Shown here piece after piece: positions 6,391 to 14,806 of a stretch of 15,018 nt of DNA. This stretch comes from JBBITW01 sp037440525 (GTDB lineage Bacteria; Desulfobacterota; BSN033; UBA1163): NCBI GenBank assembly GCA_037440525.1, contig JBBITW010000087.1, forward strand, positions 1 through 15,018, given 5' to 3'. The translations under genes were made by a program, and so were the position numbers. Below the pieces are notes generated by a model. It searched no databases, was not told the origin of the DNA, and worked only from the letters and a program-made list of their open reading frames with translations. The stretch's first letter is position 1. Each line of letters opens with the position of its first letter.

Positions 6391-6511
6391 TGTTATTGCG
6401 AACCCTTTACATTCTTTCATTCTGCGTAGAGCGAAGTATCTCGCTTTTTACTCGGATAAACTCTGTAAAGCTTATGAGATTGCCATGTCGCTTGGCTCCT
6501 CGCAATGACAA
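6391..6511. repeat. Dispersed inverted repeat inside the operon (TGTCATTGCG...CGCAATGACA type)
   Basis: TGTTATTGCG (6391-6400) and CGCAATGACA (6501-6510) are inverted ends with one mismatch. Inside are GAGCGAAGTATCTCGC and GAGATTGCCATGTCGCTTGG stretches of the type found in repeats with GCGAAGC/AGATTGC motifs. It fills the 197-base gap between the first FAD oxidase and the iron-sulfur gene. An open frame through it (6363-6545) is a by-product. The Shine-Dalgarno AAGGAGG of the next gene lies just after it. Confidence 0.65.
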
Positions 6512-6548
6512 CTTGCTTTTGAAGTCGATTTTAAAAGGAGGATAAACG

Positions 6549-7826
6549 ATGTCGTTCGTTCTTGAAGATTATATCTATGATATGAGACGTTGTATGAGGT
6601 GTTCGAGTTGTAAGTGGATTGATCATATTTATATGCCCAATAACCGTTTTGTCTACCGGTGCCCAAGTTATGGTAAGTACTATTTTTCGCAGGTAGCTTA
6701 TGGTAGAATGAAGGTTGGCTTAGCCCTCGTGGAAGGACGACTAAACAAAACACCAAAATTGGTCGATACAGTATTTCAATGCACCATGTGCGGGGCATGC
6801 GACGCAGGATGTAAAAGAAATCTGGACTTAGAGATACTGAACACCCTTGAGGCACTAAGGGGATGGATGGTAGAGAAAGGATGGTATCCAAGGGCCTTTG
6901 ATCGAGTTGTCAACTCGATTGGAAAAGACCATAACAGGTTCGGATTTCCTCACAAAGATCGGAAGAAGTGGCAAAATGGTATTCCCCTGAACAAAGAGGC
7001 AGAAACCATCTATTTTGTCGGTTGTGCCTCCTCTTATATAAATAAAGAGATTGCTCAATCTACAGTAAAGATCCTGAATGCAATAGGTATTGAGTTTAAT
7101 ACATTTCAGGAGGAGAAATGCTGTGGACATCCACTTTTTGCGATGGGCCATTTCGATGCATTTAAAAAACAGCTTGACCATAACCTAACCATGATGAAAA
7201 GGATTGGGGCGAAGCGATTGGTGATAAGCTGTGCAGAGTGCTATAAGACATGGAAGGTGGATTATCCGAGATGGTTAAGGATAAATACTGAGGATCTTGG
7301 TTTTGAAGTCGTTCACATAACAGAATTGATAGCTCCACTTGTTGCTAATGGGACATTGAAATTCTCTAAGCCATTTGATCTCAAAACCACCTGGCATGAT
7401 CCATGTAATTTGGGAAGGCTATCCGAGCCATGGATTCACTGGGAAGGTACAAGAGGGAAATGGGCCTGTCTTGTTCCCAAAGAAGGCTTTCCACCCAAAG
7501 AATTTAGGCGAGGTGTAAATGGAATATATGACCAACCAAGAGAGATTTTGTCTTCTATTCCAGGGTTAGAACTTTTGGAGATGCCCCGCCATCATGAGTT
7601 CTCCTGGTGTTGTGGAGGACATGGTGGAGCCCAAGAGGCCTATCCTGATCTGGTAGCTTATTCAGCAGATGAAAGATTAGAAGAGGCTAAGGCAATTGGT
7701 GCAGAGGTGATTGTTTCAGCTTGTCCATACTGTAAGCAGACATTCCTTTCAGAAGTCAAAAGGCAAGGATACCATTTTAAGATTTATGACATTACTGAGA
7801 TTATTGCCCAGGTGATTTCAAAATAG
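6549..7826 (+). CDS. Iron-sulfur oxidoreductase with two ferredoxin-type clusters and two CCG domains (GlcF/HdrD-like)
   Basis: A 425-residue cytosolic protein with no membrane segment. The N-terminus has two 4Fe-4S sites: C15-x2-C18-x2-C21 with C38 in RCP, and C78-x2-C81-x2-C84-x3-C88. Two cysteine-rich CCG domains follow. The first has C159, C191-C192-G and C228-x2-C231; the second has C286, C354-C355-G and C392-x2-C395. In the first, spacing fits the CX31-39CCX35-36CXXC pattern known from HdrB, where CCG cysteines hold non-cubane 4Fe-4S clusters; the second has a longer first gap. Relatives (GlcF, LldE/LutA, HdrD) pass electrons between flavins and quinones or other carriers. Position between two FAD oxidases suggests it joins them. 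AAAGGAGG lies upstream of the ATG, and the next gene follows after 12 bases. Confidence 0.85.
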   Translation: MSFVLEDYIYDMRRCMRCSSCKWIDHIYMPNNRFVYRCPSYGKYYFSQVAYGRMKVGLALVEGRLNKTPKLVDTVFQCTMCGACDAGCKRNLDLEILNTLEALRGWMVEKGWYPRAFDRVVNSIGKDHNRFGFPHKDRKKWQNGIPLNKEAETIYFVGCASSYINKEIAQSTVKILNAIGIEFNTFQEEKCCGHPLFAMGHFDAFKKQLDHNLTMMKRIGAKRLVISCAECYKTWKVDYPRWLRINTEDLGFEVVHITELIAPLVANGTLKFSKPFDLKTTWHDPCNLGRLSEPWIHWEGTRGKWACLVPKEGFPPKEFRRGVNGIYDQPREILSSIPGLELLEMPRHHEFSWCCGGHGGAQEAYPDLVAYSADERLEEAKAIGAEVIVSACPYCKQTFLSEVKRQGYHFKIYDITEIIAQVISK

Positions 7827-7838
7827 AGGAGGTATACG

Positions 7839-9578
7839 ATGAGTAAGGTTTTGGAGGGTATTCCAAAGGTAGCTTTCAATGCATTGAAGGCCATCGTGGG
7901 TGAAGAGTTTATCACAGATGACCCTGCTATTACAGAGAATTATGTTAAGAGCGGAGAGGGACATGATACAATCTATCAGCGGGGTGTGAGACCTCCGGCA
8001 GTTGTTGTCATGCCTAAAAGTACAGATGAAGTTCAAAAGATTGTTAGGCTATGTTACCATTACAATCTGCCATATTCTGTAGCAAGCTCCTTCTGGGCAA
8101 CGCACTGCGGTGGGAAGACGCCTTTCCATGTAACCCTTGATCTTGCAAGGATGCGTAAAATGGAATGGGATGAAAAACAAATTTTAGCCATTGTAGAGCC
8201 TGGATGTATCTATTCACCCCTTCAGGCAGAAGCCCAAGAAAGGGGGCTCTATACATTGACTCCAGGGGGAGGTTCTCAGGCCTCTGTCCTTGCTAATCAC
8301 CTTACTTATAATTACTCTCCACTAAGCTACCGCCTGGGATTTCCCACAAGAAGGATATTGGCCGTGGAATGGGTTTTGCCTGATGGAGAGTTGATAACAC
8401 TCGGTTCACTGACTAACAGTCAGGATTTTTTTTGGGGAGAGGGTCCTGGCCCAGACCTGAGAGGGCTTCTCCGTGGGGCAGTAGGATGGTTTGGTAAGGT
8501 TGGCATTGTTACCCGAATGGCCATCAAGATGCATCCCCTCTTTCTACCTGAGAGAATGGTTCCTGAGGGAAGGGGAATGGAGAGCACATTGAGATTTCCT
8601 GAGAATCGAATCCGGTGGTATAACTTCAGCATGCCATCTCAAGAAGCCCTCGTTAAAGCAATGCGTGAAATTCCCCGCTCTGAGATCGGTGCGGCAGTTA
8701 TGAAGGTTCCTCTTCTCTGGCGCTACCGGGCCAAATCCAAATCAAGGGAGGATTTCTGGAAGAAATGGATTGAAGAGGAGTCTGAGATTAAGAAGAGTCG
8801 ATCTACCTCTTTGATTTTACGAATACTTCTTATAGGATACACAAGTGAAAAACAGCTTCAGTATGAAGAGAAGGTCCTTTTCCAGATTATGGATGAATTG
8901 GGAGGGGTGTTGAGAAAGACAAAGCAATCTGATCAGTCATGGATAAAAAATGCAGACTCCGCAGGAATGTGGTGGCCAGCAGGTGGATATGTCTCCGTAG
9001 AATTTGTAATAGATACACTATCCCATGCCTTTGCGAGGGGAAAGACCCTCCTCAAAGAAAAGGAAGAGAAATTTACACCACCGATGATGGATGAATACGG
9101 AGAGGAAGGCTGGCATCAGCTCATAGAGTTTGGCCACTGTGGTTATCTTGAATTTTTAGTCCAATGGGATCCGAGAGAGCCAATGGGGAAGTATGAGTCA
9201 GGTGAATATAAATCCTGGGAGCATTGGGTGGCAGCCCAAAGAACTGCAATTGATAACGGACAATTCACAGCCAATCTTGGAGCCCTAAGTGTAATGGGAT
9301 TGACCAGCGAACCCTTCGGACCGAATTATGGAGATCTCTATGAGAAACTTAGGCAAGCCATTGACCCAAAAGATATCTCAAATATCCCTACTGACTTCTT
9401 TGATCGGGTCATACACGAATTCGCTCCAGAATGGGAGAATAATTATAATTATAAATCATGGACAGAATTGAAGCATAATGGAAAGGAATGGTGGAAGGTG
9501 CTGACCACTCGTGGGATTGAGTGGAGAGACTGTCTACCCGATTGGTACTGGGACAGAGATGATAGGGAGATAGGTTAG
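7839..9578 (+). CDS. FAD-binding oxidase (second FAD subunit of the trio)
   Basis: A 579-residue soluble flavoprotein, longer than usual GlcD-type proteins (about 450-500). A PCMH-type FAD domain spans about 45-235: PPAVVVMPKSTDEVQ (52-66), a beta strand and loop with SFWATHCGG (84-92), AIVEPGCIYSPLQ (117-129), TPGGGSQAS (141-149) and GAVGWFGKVGIVT (213-225). The remainder is a long substrate or cap domain rich in Trp, with no motif I can assign. It differs clearly from the oxidase at 4891-6351, so the pair is not a recent duplication; GlcD and GlcE of glycolate oxidase are a similar unlike pair. AGGAGGT lies 5 bases before the ATG and the gene is 12 bases from the Fe-S gene, so the two are almost surely co-translated. 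Confidence 0.82.
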   Translation: MSKVLEGIPKVAFNALKAIVGEEFITDDPAITENYVKSGEGHDTIYQRGVRPPAVVVMPKSTDEVQKIVRLCYHYNLPYSVASSFWATHCGGKTPFHVTLDLARMRKMEWDEKQILAIVEPGCIYSPLQAEAQERGLYTLTPGGGSQASVLANHLTYNYSPLSYRLGFPTRRILAVEWVLPDGELITLGSLTNSQDFFWGEGPGPDLRGLLRGAVGWFGKVGIVTRMAIKMHPLFLPERMVPEGRGMESTLRFPENRIRWYNFSMPSQEALVKAMREIPRSEIGAAVMKVPLLWRYRAKSKSREDFWKKWIEEESEIKKSRSTSLILRILLIGYTSEKQLQYEEKVLFQIMDELGGVLRKTKQSDQSWIKNADSAGMWWPAGGYVSVEFVIDTLSHAFARGKTLLKEKEEKFTPPMMDEYGEEGWHQLIEFGHCGYLEFLVQWDPREPMGKYESGEYKSWEHWVAAQRTAIDNGQFTANLGALSVMGLTSEPFGPNYGDLYEKLRQAIDPKDISNIPTDFFDRVIHEFAPEWENNYNYKSWTELKHNGKEWWKVLTTRGIEWRDCLPDWYWDRDDREIG

Positions 9579-9601
9579 AGTCTTAGAGATTTTTCTTCAT
9601 A

Positions 9602-11041
9602 ATGAACTATTTTAGGAAGATAAATATTTTATTGATCGATACCAACACAAGTTTCATCAATCTTGCCTATCCTGTTTATCCTTTGGGTTTAGATTATCTT
9701 CAGGGTTCTCTTTTCGAAGAAGGATTTGAGAATGTTGAAATACTTGATTTGGCACAGACAATAGGTTTTGATATTGGGGAGGAAAGGGAACGGAGAGAAA
9801 AAAGGATATTGGAGACCTTAAAACAAACCATAAGCCAAAAGAGATGGGATATTATTGGAGTTGGAATAAGAAACATAGATTCGACATATCAATGGAAAGG
9901 CCCTGAAGACGAATTCAATTACTATCTTCCAGAGATCAAGAGATATATTGAATGTATAATGACTTCCCATAAAGAGCAATTCCCAATCATTTTGGGAGGA
10001 AGCGGTTTCTCTTTGATGTCTGAGGAGATTTTAAATCTATTTGGAGAGGGAATGGTTGGAGTAGAAGGACCAGGAGAGACTTCCCTCATAGAAATGATAA
10101 AGGGATTTTTAGAAGGAAGATCAGACGAGAGATTTTCATCAGGAGATAAATCTTCTAAGATTGGAAGATTACAAAATATCGGTCTTATCAGGGCTTACTT
10201 TGCCCATTCTCCGAGGACAAGCATAGGGATCAGAACAAAAAACGGATGTGGAAGCAGATGCCATTACTGTCCATATCCTCAAATCAGCCACTACAGTTCT
10301 GTGACCAAACCCATTGATGATATTTTGAGAGAGATTCACCTCATCCGACATTTATATGGAGAGGGGGCTTTTTGCGGGTTTCCCTCTTTTATGTTTACAG
10401 ATGATATTTTTAATTTTCCACTTAATCATGCAAAGCAGGTGCTTCGAGCAATGATCGAGGAAGGTGAGATTCCCGAGAGCTGGCAGGCCTATATAACCCC
10501 AAGAGATATTGATGAAGAGTTTATAGAGCTTGTAATTGAAAGCCATGGCTGGAGTTACCCTTCTATTAAAAATTCTCTTGATAGAACGGTAATCTTCCCT
10601 TTCGATCTCGACAGTGGCTCTTCGCAGATGTTAAAAAGGATGGGAAAGGACTTCACCCTCGATGATGTCCATCGATCCATTAAGATATTTGAAGAGGTCA
10701 GGAAGAGATTCAAATCTCCTCGGATAGAGAAAAGTTACCATTTTCTTTTCGGTTATCTGGGAGAGAACGAAGAAAGCATTAGGGATAGTTGTATGTTTAT
10801 CAAAGACACAGACCCCGATAAGATCTCCATCCAGGTTGGTGTCAGGATATACCCGCAAACGCCATTGGCAGAAGAGACAAAGGGTATATTCTGGCATGAG
10901 AAAAATGACCTCTTAAAACCCACTTTTATCCCGGTTGATCGGAATACGATTATCAGGTGGTTTATAAATTATCTCCCTGACAATTATATTCTTCTTAACG
11001 ACTCAGGAGATATGGCAACTTTTGGGAAAGAGAAATACTGA
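9602..11041 (+). CDS. B12-binding-type radical SAM protein
   Basis: A 479-residue protein. Residues 6-170 look like the Rossmann-type cobalamin-binding domain of class B radical SAM enzymes, with IILGGSGFS (129-137) matching the LGG...-type strand; I see no DxHxxG signature, so base-off cobalamin binding through His is not supported. The radical SAM core begins at about 205 with C216-x3-C220-x2-C223 (CGSRCHYC), the three ligands of the 4Fe-4S cluster that cleaves S-adenosylmethionine, followed by a TIM-barrel-like region to about 430. Family members methylate, rearrange or link carbon atoms; TsrM and hopanoid or lipid enzymes are examples. The reaction here is unknown. There is only a weak ribosome site before the ATG, and it is 23 bases after the FAD oxidase, so coupling is likely. 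Confidence 0.83.
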   Translation: MNYFRKINILLIDTNTSFINLAYPVYPLGLDYLQGSLFEEGFENVEILDLAQTIGFDIGEERERREKRILETLKQTISQKRWDIIGVGIRNIDSTYQWKGPEDEFNYYLPEIKRYIECIMTSHKEQFPIILGGSGFSLMSEEILNLFGEGMVGVEGPGETSLIEMIKGFLEGRSDERFSSGDKSSKIGRLQNIGLIRAYFAHSPRTSIGIRTKNGCGSRCHYCPYPQISHYSSVTKPIDDILREIHLIRHLYGEGAFCGFPSFMFTDDIFNFPLNHAKQVLRAMIEEGEIPESWQAYITPRDIDEEFIELVIESHGWSYPSIKNSLDRTVIFPFDLDSGSSQMLKRMGKDFTLDDVHRSIKIFEEVRKRFKSPRIEKSYHFLFGYLGENEESIRDSCMFIKDTDPDKISIQVGVRIYPQTPLAEETKGIFWHEKNDLLKPTFIPVDRNTIIRWFINYLPDNYILLNDSGDMATFGKEKY

Positions 11042-11123
11042 TCATTCCTCTTCTACATGGATAAAGGAGAAGAACAAATCATGTTTATGGAAATTAATGG
11101 AATTATAATATAGGAGGGCTGAT

Positions 11124-12644
11124 ATGGAAGCATATCCTTGGTGGACAGATGAGCAGAAGGAATTTGCTAAGGAGGTAAAGAAATTTGCGGATGAAGTGAT
11201 TCCGAGAGATGAGGAGAGCAGGTACAAGAGGGAATTCCCGTGGGATATATTTAAGCTCATTGGTGAGAGAGGATTTTACGGAGCAGGTATACCAAAGGAA
11301 TACGGTGGATTGGGGATGGGTGCAACAGGAGCCTGTATATTAACAGAGGAGGTATCACGGATGCCTGCTCTGAGCTTCGTATTCAGTGCAACAATGCTTG
11401 GGGGATTACGTCAGATAATAGAATTTGGGACTGAGGAGCAAAAGAAAAGGTTTTTACCAAAGATTGCCAAAGGAGAACTCGGTGCCATCTGCATTACTGA
11501 ACCATTTGCTGGAACAGATGCTTCGGCGATAGAGACAACAGCCATAAAGGATGGAGAAAGATATATCATTTCAGGAAAGAAGAGGTTTATTGTTTCGGCA
11601 GGGGTTGCAAACCGATATATGGTTTATGCCAAGACGAGTGATGATCCAGAAGCTAAGCGTCAATATCGACATCTGACCGCTTTTGTTGTTGAGAAGGGAA
11701 TGCCCGGATTTAGTGTTGAAAAGATTAATGAGGTCATCGGGTTTGAAAATGCCCCAAATGGTGTATTGAATTTTGATGAAGTCTCCGTCCCAATTGATAA
11801 TAGAATAGGTGGGGAGGGAGAAGGATGGAGGGTTATGACAACCGGGCTTAACTTTGAAAGGACCATGATTTCTGCTCAGCAGGTCGGTTGGCTTCGTGAA
11901 CTTGTAAGATATGCTGTTCCCTATGCACAAAGGCGTGTCCAATTTGGAAGACCTACAATTGAGCTGGTAAACAACCAGTTTAAGGTTGCTGATCTTTTTA
12001 TCATATTAAAGATGGCAAGATTGGCGACCTACTATACTGCATATCTTTGGGATCTTGGCTGGGATATAGGAGTGGAAGCAAGTGGTAGTAAGGTATTTGT
12101 ATGTGAGAAGACTATGGACGCAAGTCTTGATGCAATTCAACTCATGGGAGGTGATGCCCTGACCCTATTCTATCCCCTTGGGGCAATAATGAATGTGGCA
12201 AAGGTCAATGAAATAGCAGGAGGAACAATGGAGGCATGCAGACTCGTTGTCTATCGACAGGGTCTTAGGCAGATGGCTGAAGATCTCGAGATGCCCCATA
12301 GAGTGATCCACGAAGGTCTTGGCGTTCCTGTTTCAAGACTTGGTAAGCCATTAAAGCAACCTCAGATTGACGAAGAAAGACTATTAAAGATTCTTGCTGA
12401 AGATTACAAAACAAACCCAGGACTTCATATGAGCCGTGAGGATATAAAAGATCATTTTGAAGTAGATGATAAGACCCTGGATGATTTATTGATTTCTTTA
12501 GAGAAGAAGAATCTTGTTAAGCTTTATCGAGGCCGAAGGGGGATTGAATTGGCAAAGGCAACTTACAAGGGACTGAAGAAAGCCAATCCACAAGAATATT
12601 ATCGTTGGTTTCCATCGTGGATAAAAAAGGAGGATATATTTTAA
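11124..12644 (+). CDS. Acyl-CoA dehydrogenase with a C-terminal winged-helix-like extension
   Basis: The protein has 506 residues, while the usual family length is about 380-400. Residues 1-385 are a complete acyl-CoA dehydrogenase: N-terminal helices, the FAD/substrate motif ITEPFAGTDAS (124-134), the middle beta domain, and helical C-terminal domain with QLMGGDAL (339-346) and NEIAGGTMEACR (362-373). The base in the short/medium-chain class is a Glu in a YEGT motif, which here is AGGT. As in isovaleryl- and long-chain acyl-CoA dehydrogenases, the likely base is Glu245 in LNFER (242-246). Residues about 412-488 look like a winged helix: three helices (418-428, 437-445, 449-463) and a wing KLYRGRRGIEL (466-476). 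I have not met this fusion. TAGGAGGG precedes the ATG after an 82-base gap. Confidence 0.87.
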   Translation: MEAYPWWTDEQKEFAKEVKKFADEVIPRDEESRYKREFPWDIFKLIGERGFYGAGIPKEYGGLGMGATGACILTEEVSRMPALSFVFSATMLGGLRQIIEFGTEEQKKRFLPKIAKGELGAICITEPFAGTDASAIETTAIKDGERYIISGKKRFIVSAGVANRYMVYAKTSDDPEAKRQYRHLTAFVVEKGMPGFSVEKINEVIGFENAPNGVLNFDEVSVPIDNRIGGEGEGWRVMTTGLNFERTMISAQQVGWLRELVRYAVPYAQRRVQFGRPTIELVNNQFKVADLFIILKMARLATYYTAYLWDLGWDIGVEASGSKVFVCEKTMDASLDAIQLMGGDALTLFYPLGAIMNVAKVNEIAGGTMEACRLVVYRQGLRQMAEDLEMPHRVIHEGLGVPVSRLGKPLKQPQIDEERLLKILAEDYKTNPGLHMSREDIKDHFEVDDKTLDDLLISLEKKNLVKLYRGRRGIELAKATYKGLKKANPQEYYRWFPSWIKKEDIF

Positions 12645-12671
12645 AAAAGACGTTTAAGAAGGGGGAGATCG

Positions 12672-14240
12672 ATGAATCTGGTAGAGGTCCTTTTAAATAG
12701 TGTAAGGAGATATCCTGAAAAATTGGCCTTGATATACGAGGATAACCGATTTACCTACAAGACATTTAATGAGCGTTGTAATAGATTGGCTAACTCATTT
12801 GAGAATCTTGGAATAAAAAGAGGAGACCATATGTCACTACTCTCCAAGAACTCTCACCACCACTTCGAGTTATTCTTTGCTGGAGCAAAATCAGGAGTGA
12901 TCTATGTGCCAATAAATTATCGTCTCTCCCCGAGGGAAATTATTTATACCATAAATGATTCGGAGTCAAAGGTTCTATTCTTTTCTCAGGAATATCTTCC
13001 AGTGATACAGACCATTAAGAAAGAATTGAAATATATACATACCTTTATTTGTACGGACGAAAGGATTGAAGGGAATTTATATTATGAAGAGCTTCTAAGT
13101 GGTGCCAAAACTTCAGAGCCAGACACCTCCTTTATTAAGGAGGATGATTTATTAGGTATTTTTTATACAACTGGTACAACAGGATATCCAAAGGGTGTAA
13201 TGGTTTCTCATAGAAACAGGTTTATTGATATCATCCATCAGGTCACTGATTTTGAATATATTGAGCCAGAAGATATTTATCTCAACATAGGTCCATTATT
13301 CCATGTGGGTGTCCTTGCCCTACCAATTGCCCATCTATATATGGGATGTACTGTTGTTATCATCAAGGAGTTTGATGCAAAAAGTATTTTTGAAACCATA
13401 GAGAGGGAGAAGGTTACAACATTTTGGGCAGCTCCCACGATGGTTCAAATGATACTTGATTATCCAGGAGGAAAGAATTATAATTTTTCGTCTGTTAAGA
13501 CTATTGCTTATTCGAGCTCTCCTATGCCATTGGAGATTTTGAGAAGAGGAATGGAATTCTTTGGACCAAATGTATTTGTTCAATTCTTCGGTGCCACGGA
13601 GACCGGGCCCCAGATTACCCATCTCTCCCGTAAAAATCATCTCCTAAAGGGAACTGAGAGGCAAATGAAGAGACTTCGTTCCGTAGGAGTTGAGTCCCAG
13701 ATGGTTCATGTTCGAATTGTTGATGATGAGGATCAGGACCTTCCTACAGGCCAGGTTGGTGAGATTGCCGTTAGGAGTGAAGCTGTAACCAAGGGTTATT
13801 GGAAGAGGCCTGAAGAGACTAAACAGGCGATCAGAGATGGATGGTATCATACAGGTGATTTAGGTTATATGGATGAAGATCGATACGTTTATATAGTTGA
13901 TCGGAAAAAGGATATGATTATCACCGGCGGGGAGAATGTCTATTCTGCAGAGGTTGAGAATGTCCTCTATATGCATCCAGCCATAGCTGAGGCAGCGGTT
14001 ATTGGTGTGCCCCATGAGAAATGGGTTGAGACAATAAAGGCAATTGTTGTCCTTAAGCCCGGAGCCAAAGCTACAGAAGAGGAGATCATAGATTTCTGCA
14101 AGGAGAATCTTGCCAGTTACAAAAAACCAACATCTGTTGAGTTTGTCTCCGAGATGCCAAAGTCATCTATGGGAAAGATCCTAAAAAGACAGCTCCGTGA
14201 AATTTATGGAAAACCGAAGGATAAAAATATTCCTTCATAG
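12672..14240 (+). CDS. AMP-forming acyl-CoA synthetase (fatty-acyl/aryl-CoA ligase)
   Basis: A 522-residue class I adenylate-forming enzyme, which activates a carboxylate to an acyl-adenylate and then a CoA thioester. The phosphate-binding loop is YTTGTTGYPKG (165-175); the aromatic/ATP motif is FFGATETGP (305-313); GWYHTGDLGYMDEDRYVYIVDRKKD (described by parts: GDLGYM 395-400, DRKKD 410-414) marks the hinge, with GGENVYSAEVE (419-429); the catalytic lysine is K502 in SSMGKILKR (498-506). All key motifs are intact. No membrane segment is seen. The acid is not evident from the sequence. It follows the acyl-CoA dehydrogenase by 27 bases with GGGGGAG before the ATG, which fits activation of an acid that the dehydrogenase then oxidises. 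Confidence 0.9.
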   Translation: MNLVEVLLNSVRRYPEKLALIYEDNRFTYKTFNERCNRLANSFENLGIKRGDHMSLLSKNSHHHFELFFAGAKSGVIYVPINYRLSPREIIYTINDSESKVLFFSQEYLPVIQTIKKELKYIHTFICTDERIEGNLYYEELLSGAKTSEPDTSFIKEDDLLGIFYTTGTTGYPKGVMVSHRNRFIDIIHQVTDFEYIEPEDIYLNIGPLFHVGVLALPIAHLYMGCTVVIIKEFDAKSIFETIEREKVTTFWAAPTMVQMILDYPGGKNYNFSSVKTIAYSSSPMPLEILRRGMEFFGPNVFVQFFGATETGPQITHLSRKNHLLKGTERQMKRLRSVGVESQMVHVRIVDDEDQDLPTGQVGEIAVRSEAVTKGYWKRPEETKQAIRDGWYHTGDLGYMDEDRYVYIVDRKKDMIITGGENVYSAEVENVLYMHPAIAEAAVIGVPHEKWVETIKAIVVLKPGAKATEEEIIDFCKENLASYKKPTSVEFVSEMPKSSMGKILKRQLREIYGKPKDKNIPS

Positions 14241-14271
14241 GGAAATTAGAGATAGATTTATCTCTATGAAG
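14233..14271. repeat. Nested inverted repeats after the ligase stop
   Basis: CTTCATA (14233-14239) and TATGAAG (14265-14271), and inside them TAGAGAT (14247-14253) and ATCTCTA (14260-14266), form exact inverted arms. The two right arms overlap by two bases, so the hairpins compete. The stems are A/T-rich with no following T-run, so this is unlikely to be a terminator; RNA processing or chance are alternatives. Confidence 0.35.
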
Positions 14272-14311
14272 CGGACAATCAATTTAAAAGACTAAAGGAG
14301 GTGAATTAAGA

Positions 14312-14767
14312 ATGTTACTGGAAGGGAAGTTCGTACTGAAGGCACCTATTCAAAAGGTTTGGGATACACTCTTGGAGCCAGAGACCTTGCTTTCCTGTAT
14401 ACCTGGTGCAGAGAAGATTGAGCGTGTTGACGAAAAGACATACAATTGTGTTGTAAAACAGAAGGTTGGACCTATCTCAGTAAGGTTCAATTTCAAGAGT
14501 ATCCTTACAAAGATTAATCCTCCCACTCATTTAGAGATGGAAGGGGAGGGAGAGGATACAATTGCCAAGGCTGCCCATTTCGTCCAGAAGAGTACAGTTG
14601 ATTTGAAAGAATTATCAGGCGGGGAAGTTGAGGTATCTTATAAATCGGATGTGAACATTGTTGGTAAATTGGCAATGTTTGGTGACAGGATTATGCGTGC
14701 CAAAGCAAAGAAGGTGGAAGAGGAGTTTACTGAGGCCCTACAGGAAAGACTAAAGAAGGCTGTGTAA
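14312..14767 (+). CDS. SRPBCC-fold CoxG-like protein
   Basis: A 151-residue soluble protein of the START/SRPBCC fold, close in layout to CoxG: an N-terminal strand and helix (LEGKFVLKAPIQKVWDTL, 3-20), LLSCIPGAEKIE (26-37), VGPISVRFNF (52-61) and a C-terminal helix with GKLAMFGDRIMRAKAKKVEE, described by parts (117-136). CoxG accompanies aerobic-type CO dehydrogenases and related molybdenum hydroxylases; recent work links it to membrane attachment and menaquinone handling. The next gene is a CoxM-type subunit, which supports the reading. A strong AGGAGGTGA (14297-14305) precedes the ATG. It is 71 bases from the ligase stop. Because CoxG-like proteins also accompany other molybdenum hydroxylases, CO oxidation should not be assumed. 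Confidence 0.82.
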   Translation: MLLEGKFVLKAPIQKVWDTLLEPETLLSCIPGAEKIERVDEKTYNCVVKQKVGPISVRFNFKSILTKINPPTHLEMEGEGEDTIAKAAHFVQKSTVDLKELSGGEVEVSYKSDVNIVGKLAMFGDRIMRAKAKKVEEEFTEALQERLKKAV

Positions 14768-14806
14768 ACGAATGGTTTTTCGTTGGAATGAAAAGGAGGT
14801 CAGATG

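Noticed and set aside
6363..6545. Small open frame between the first FAD oxidase and the Fe-S gene
   Set aside because: It lies almost wholly inside the dispersed repeat and has no ribosome site.
7839..9578. The two FAD oxidases as a tandem duplication
   Set aside because: Their motifs match only at family level, their lengths differ by about 90 residues, and the C-terminal halves look unrelated.
11104..11109. Perfect TATAAT before the acyl-CoA dehydrogenase gene
   Set aside because: No acceptable -35 sits 16-18 bases upstream, and the implied start near 11116 would cut the ribosome site at 11112-11118.
12672..14240. Open frames on the minus strand inside the ligase and other large genes
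   Set aside because: They are antisense by-products of strongly supported genes and lack ribosome sites and family motifs.
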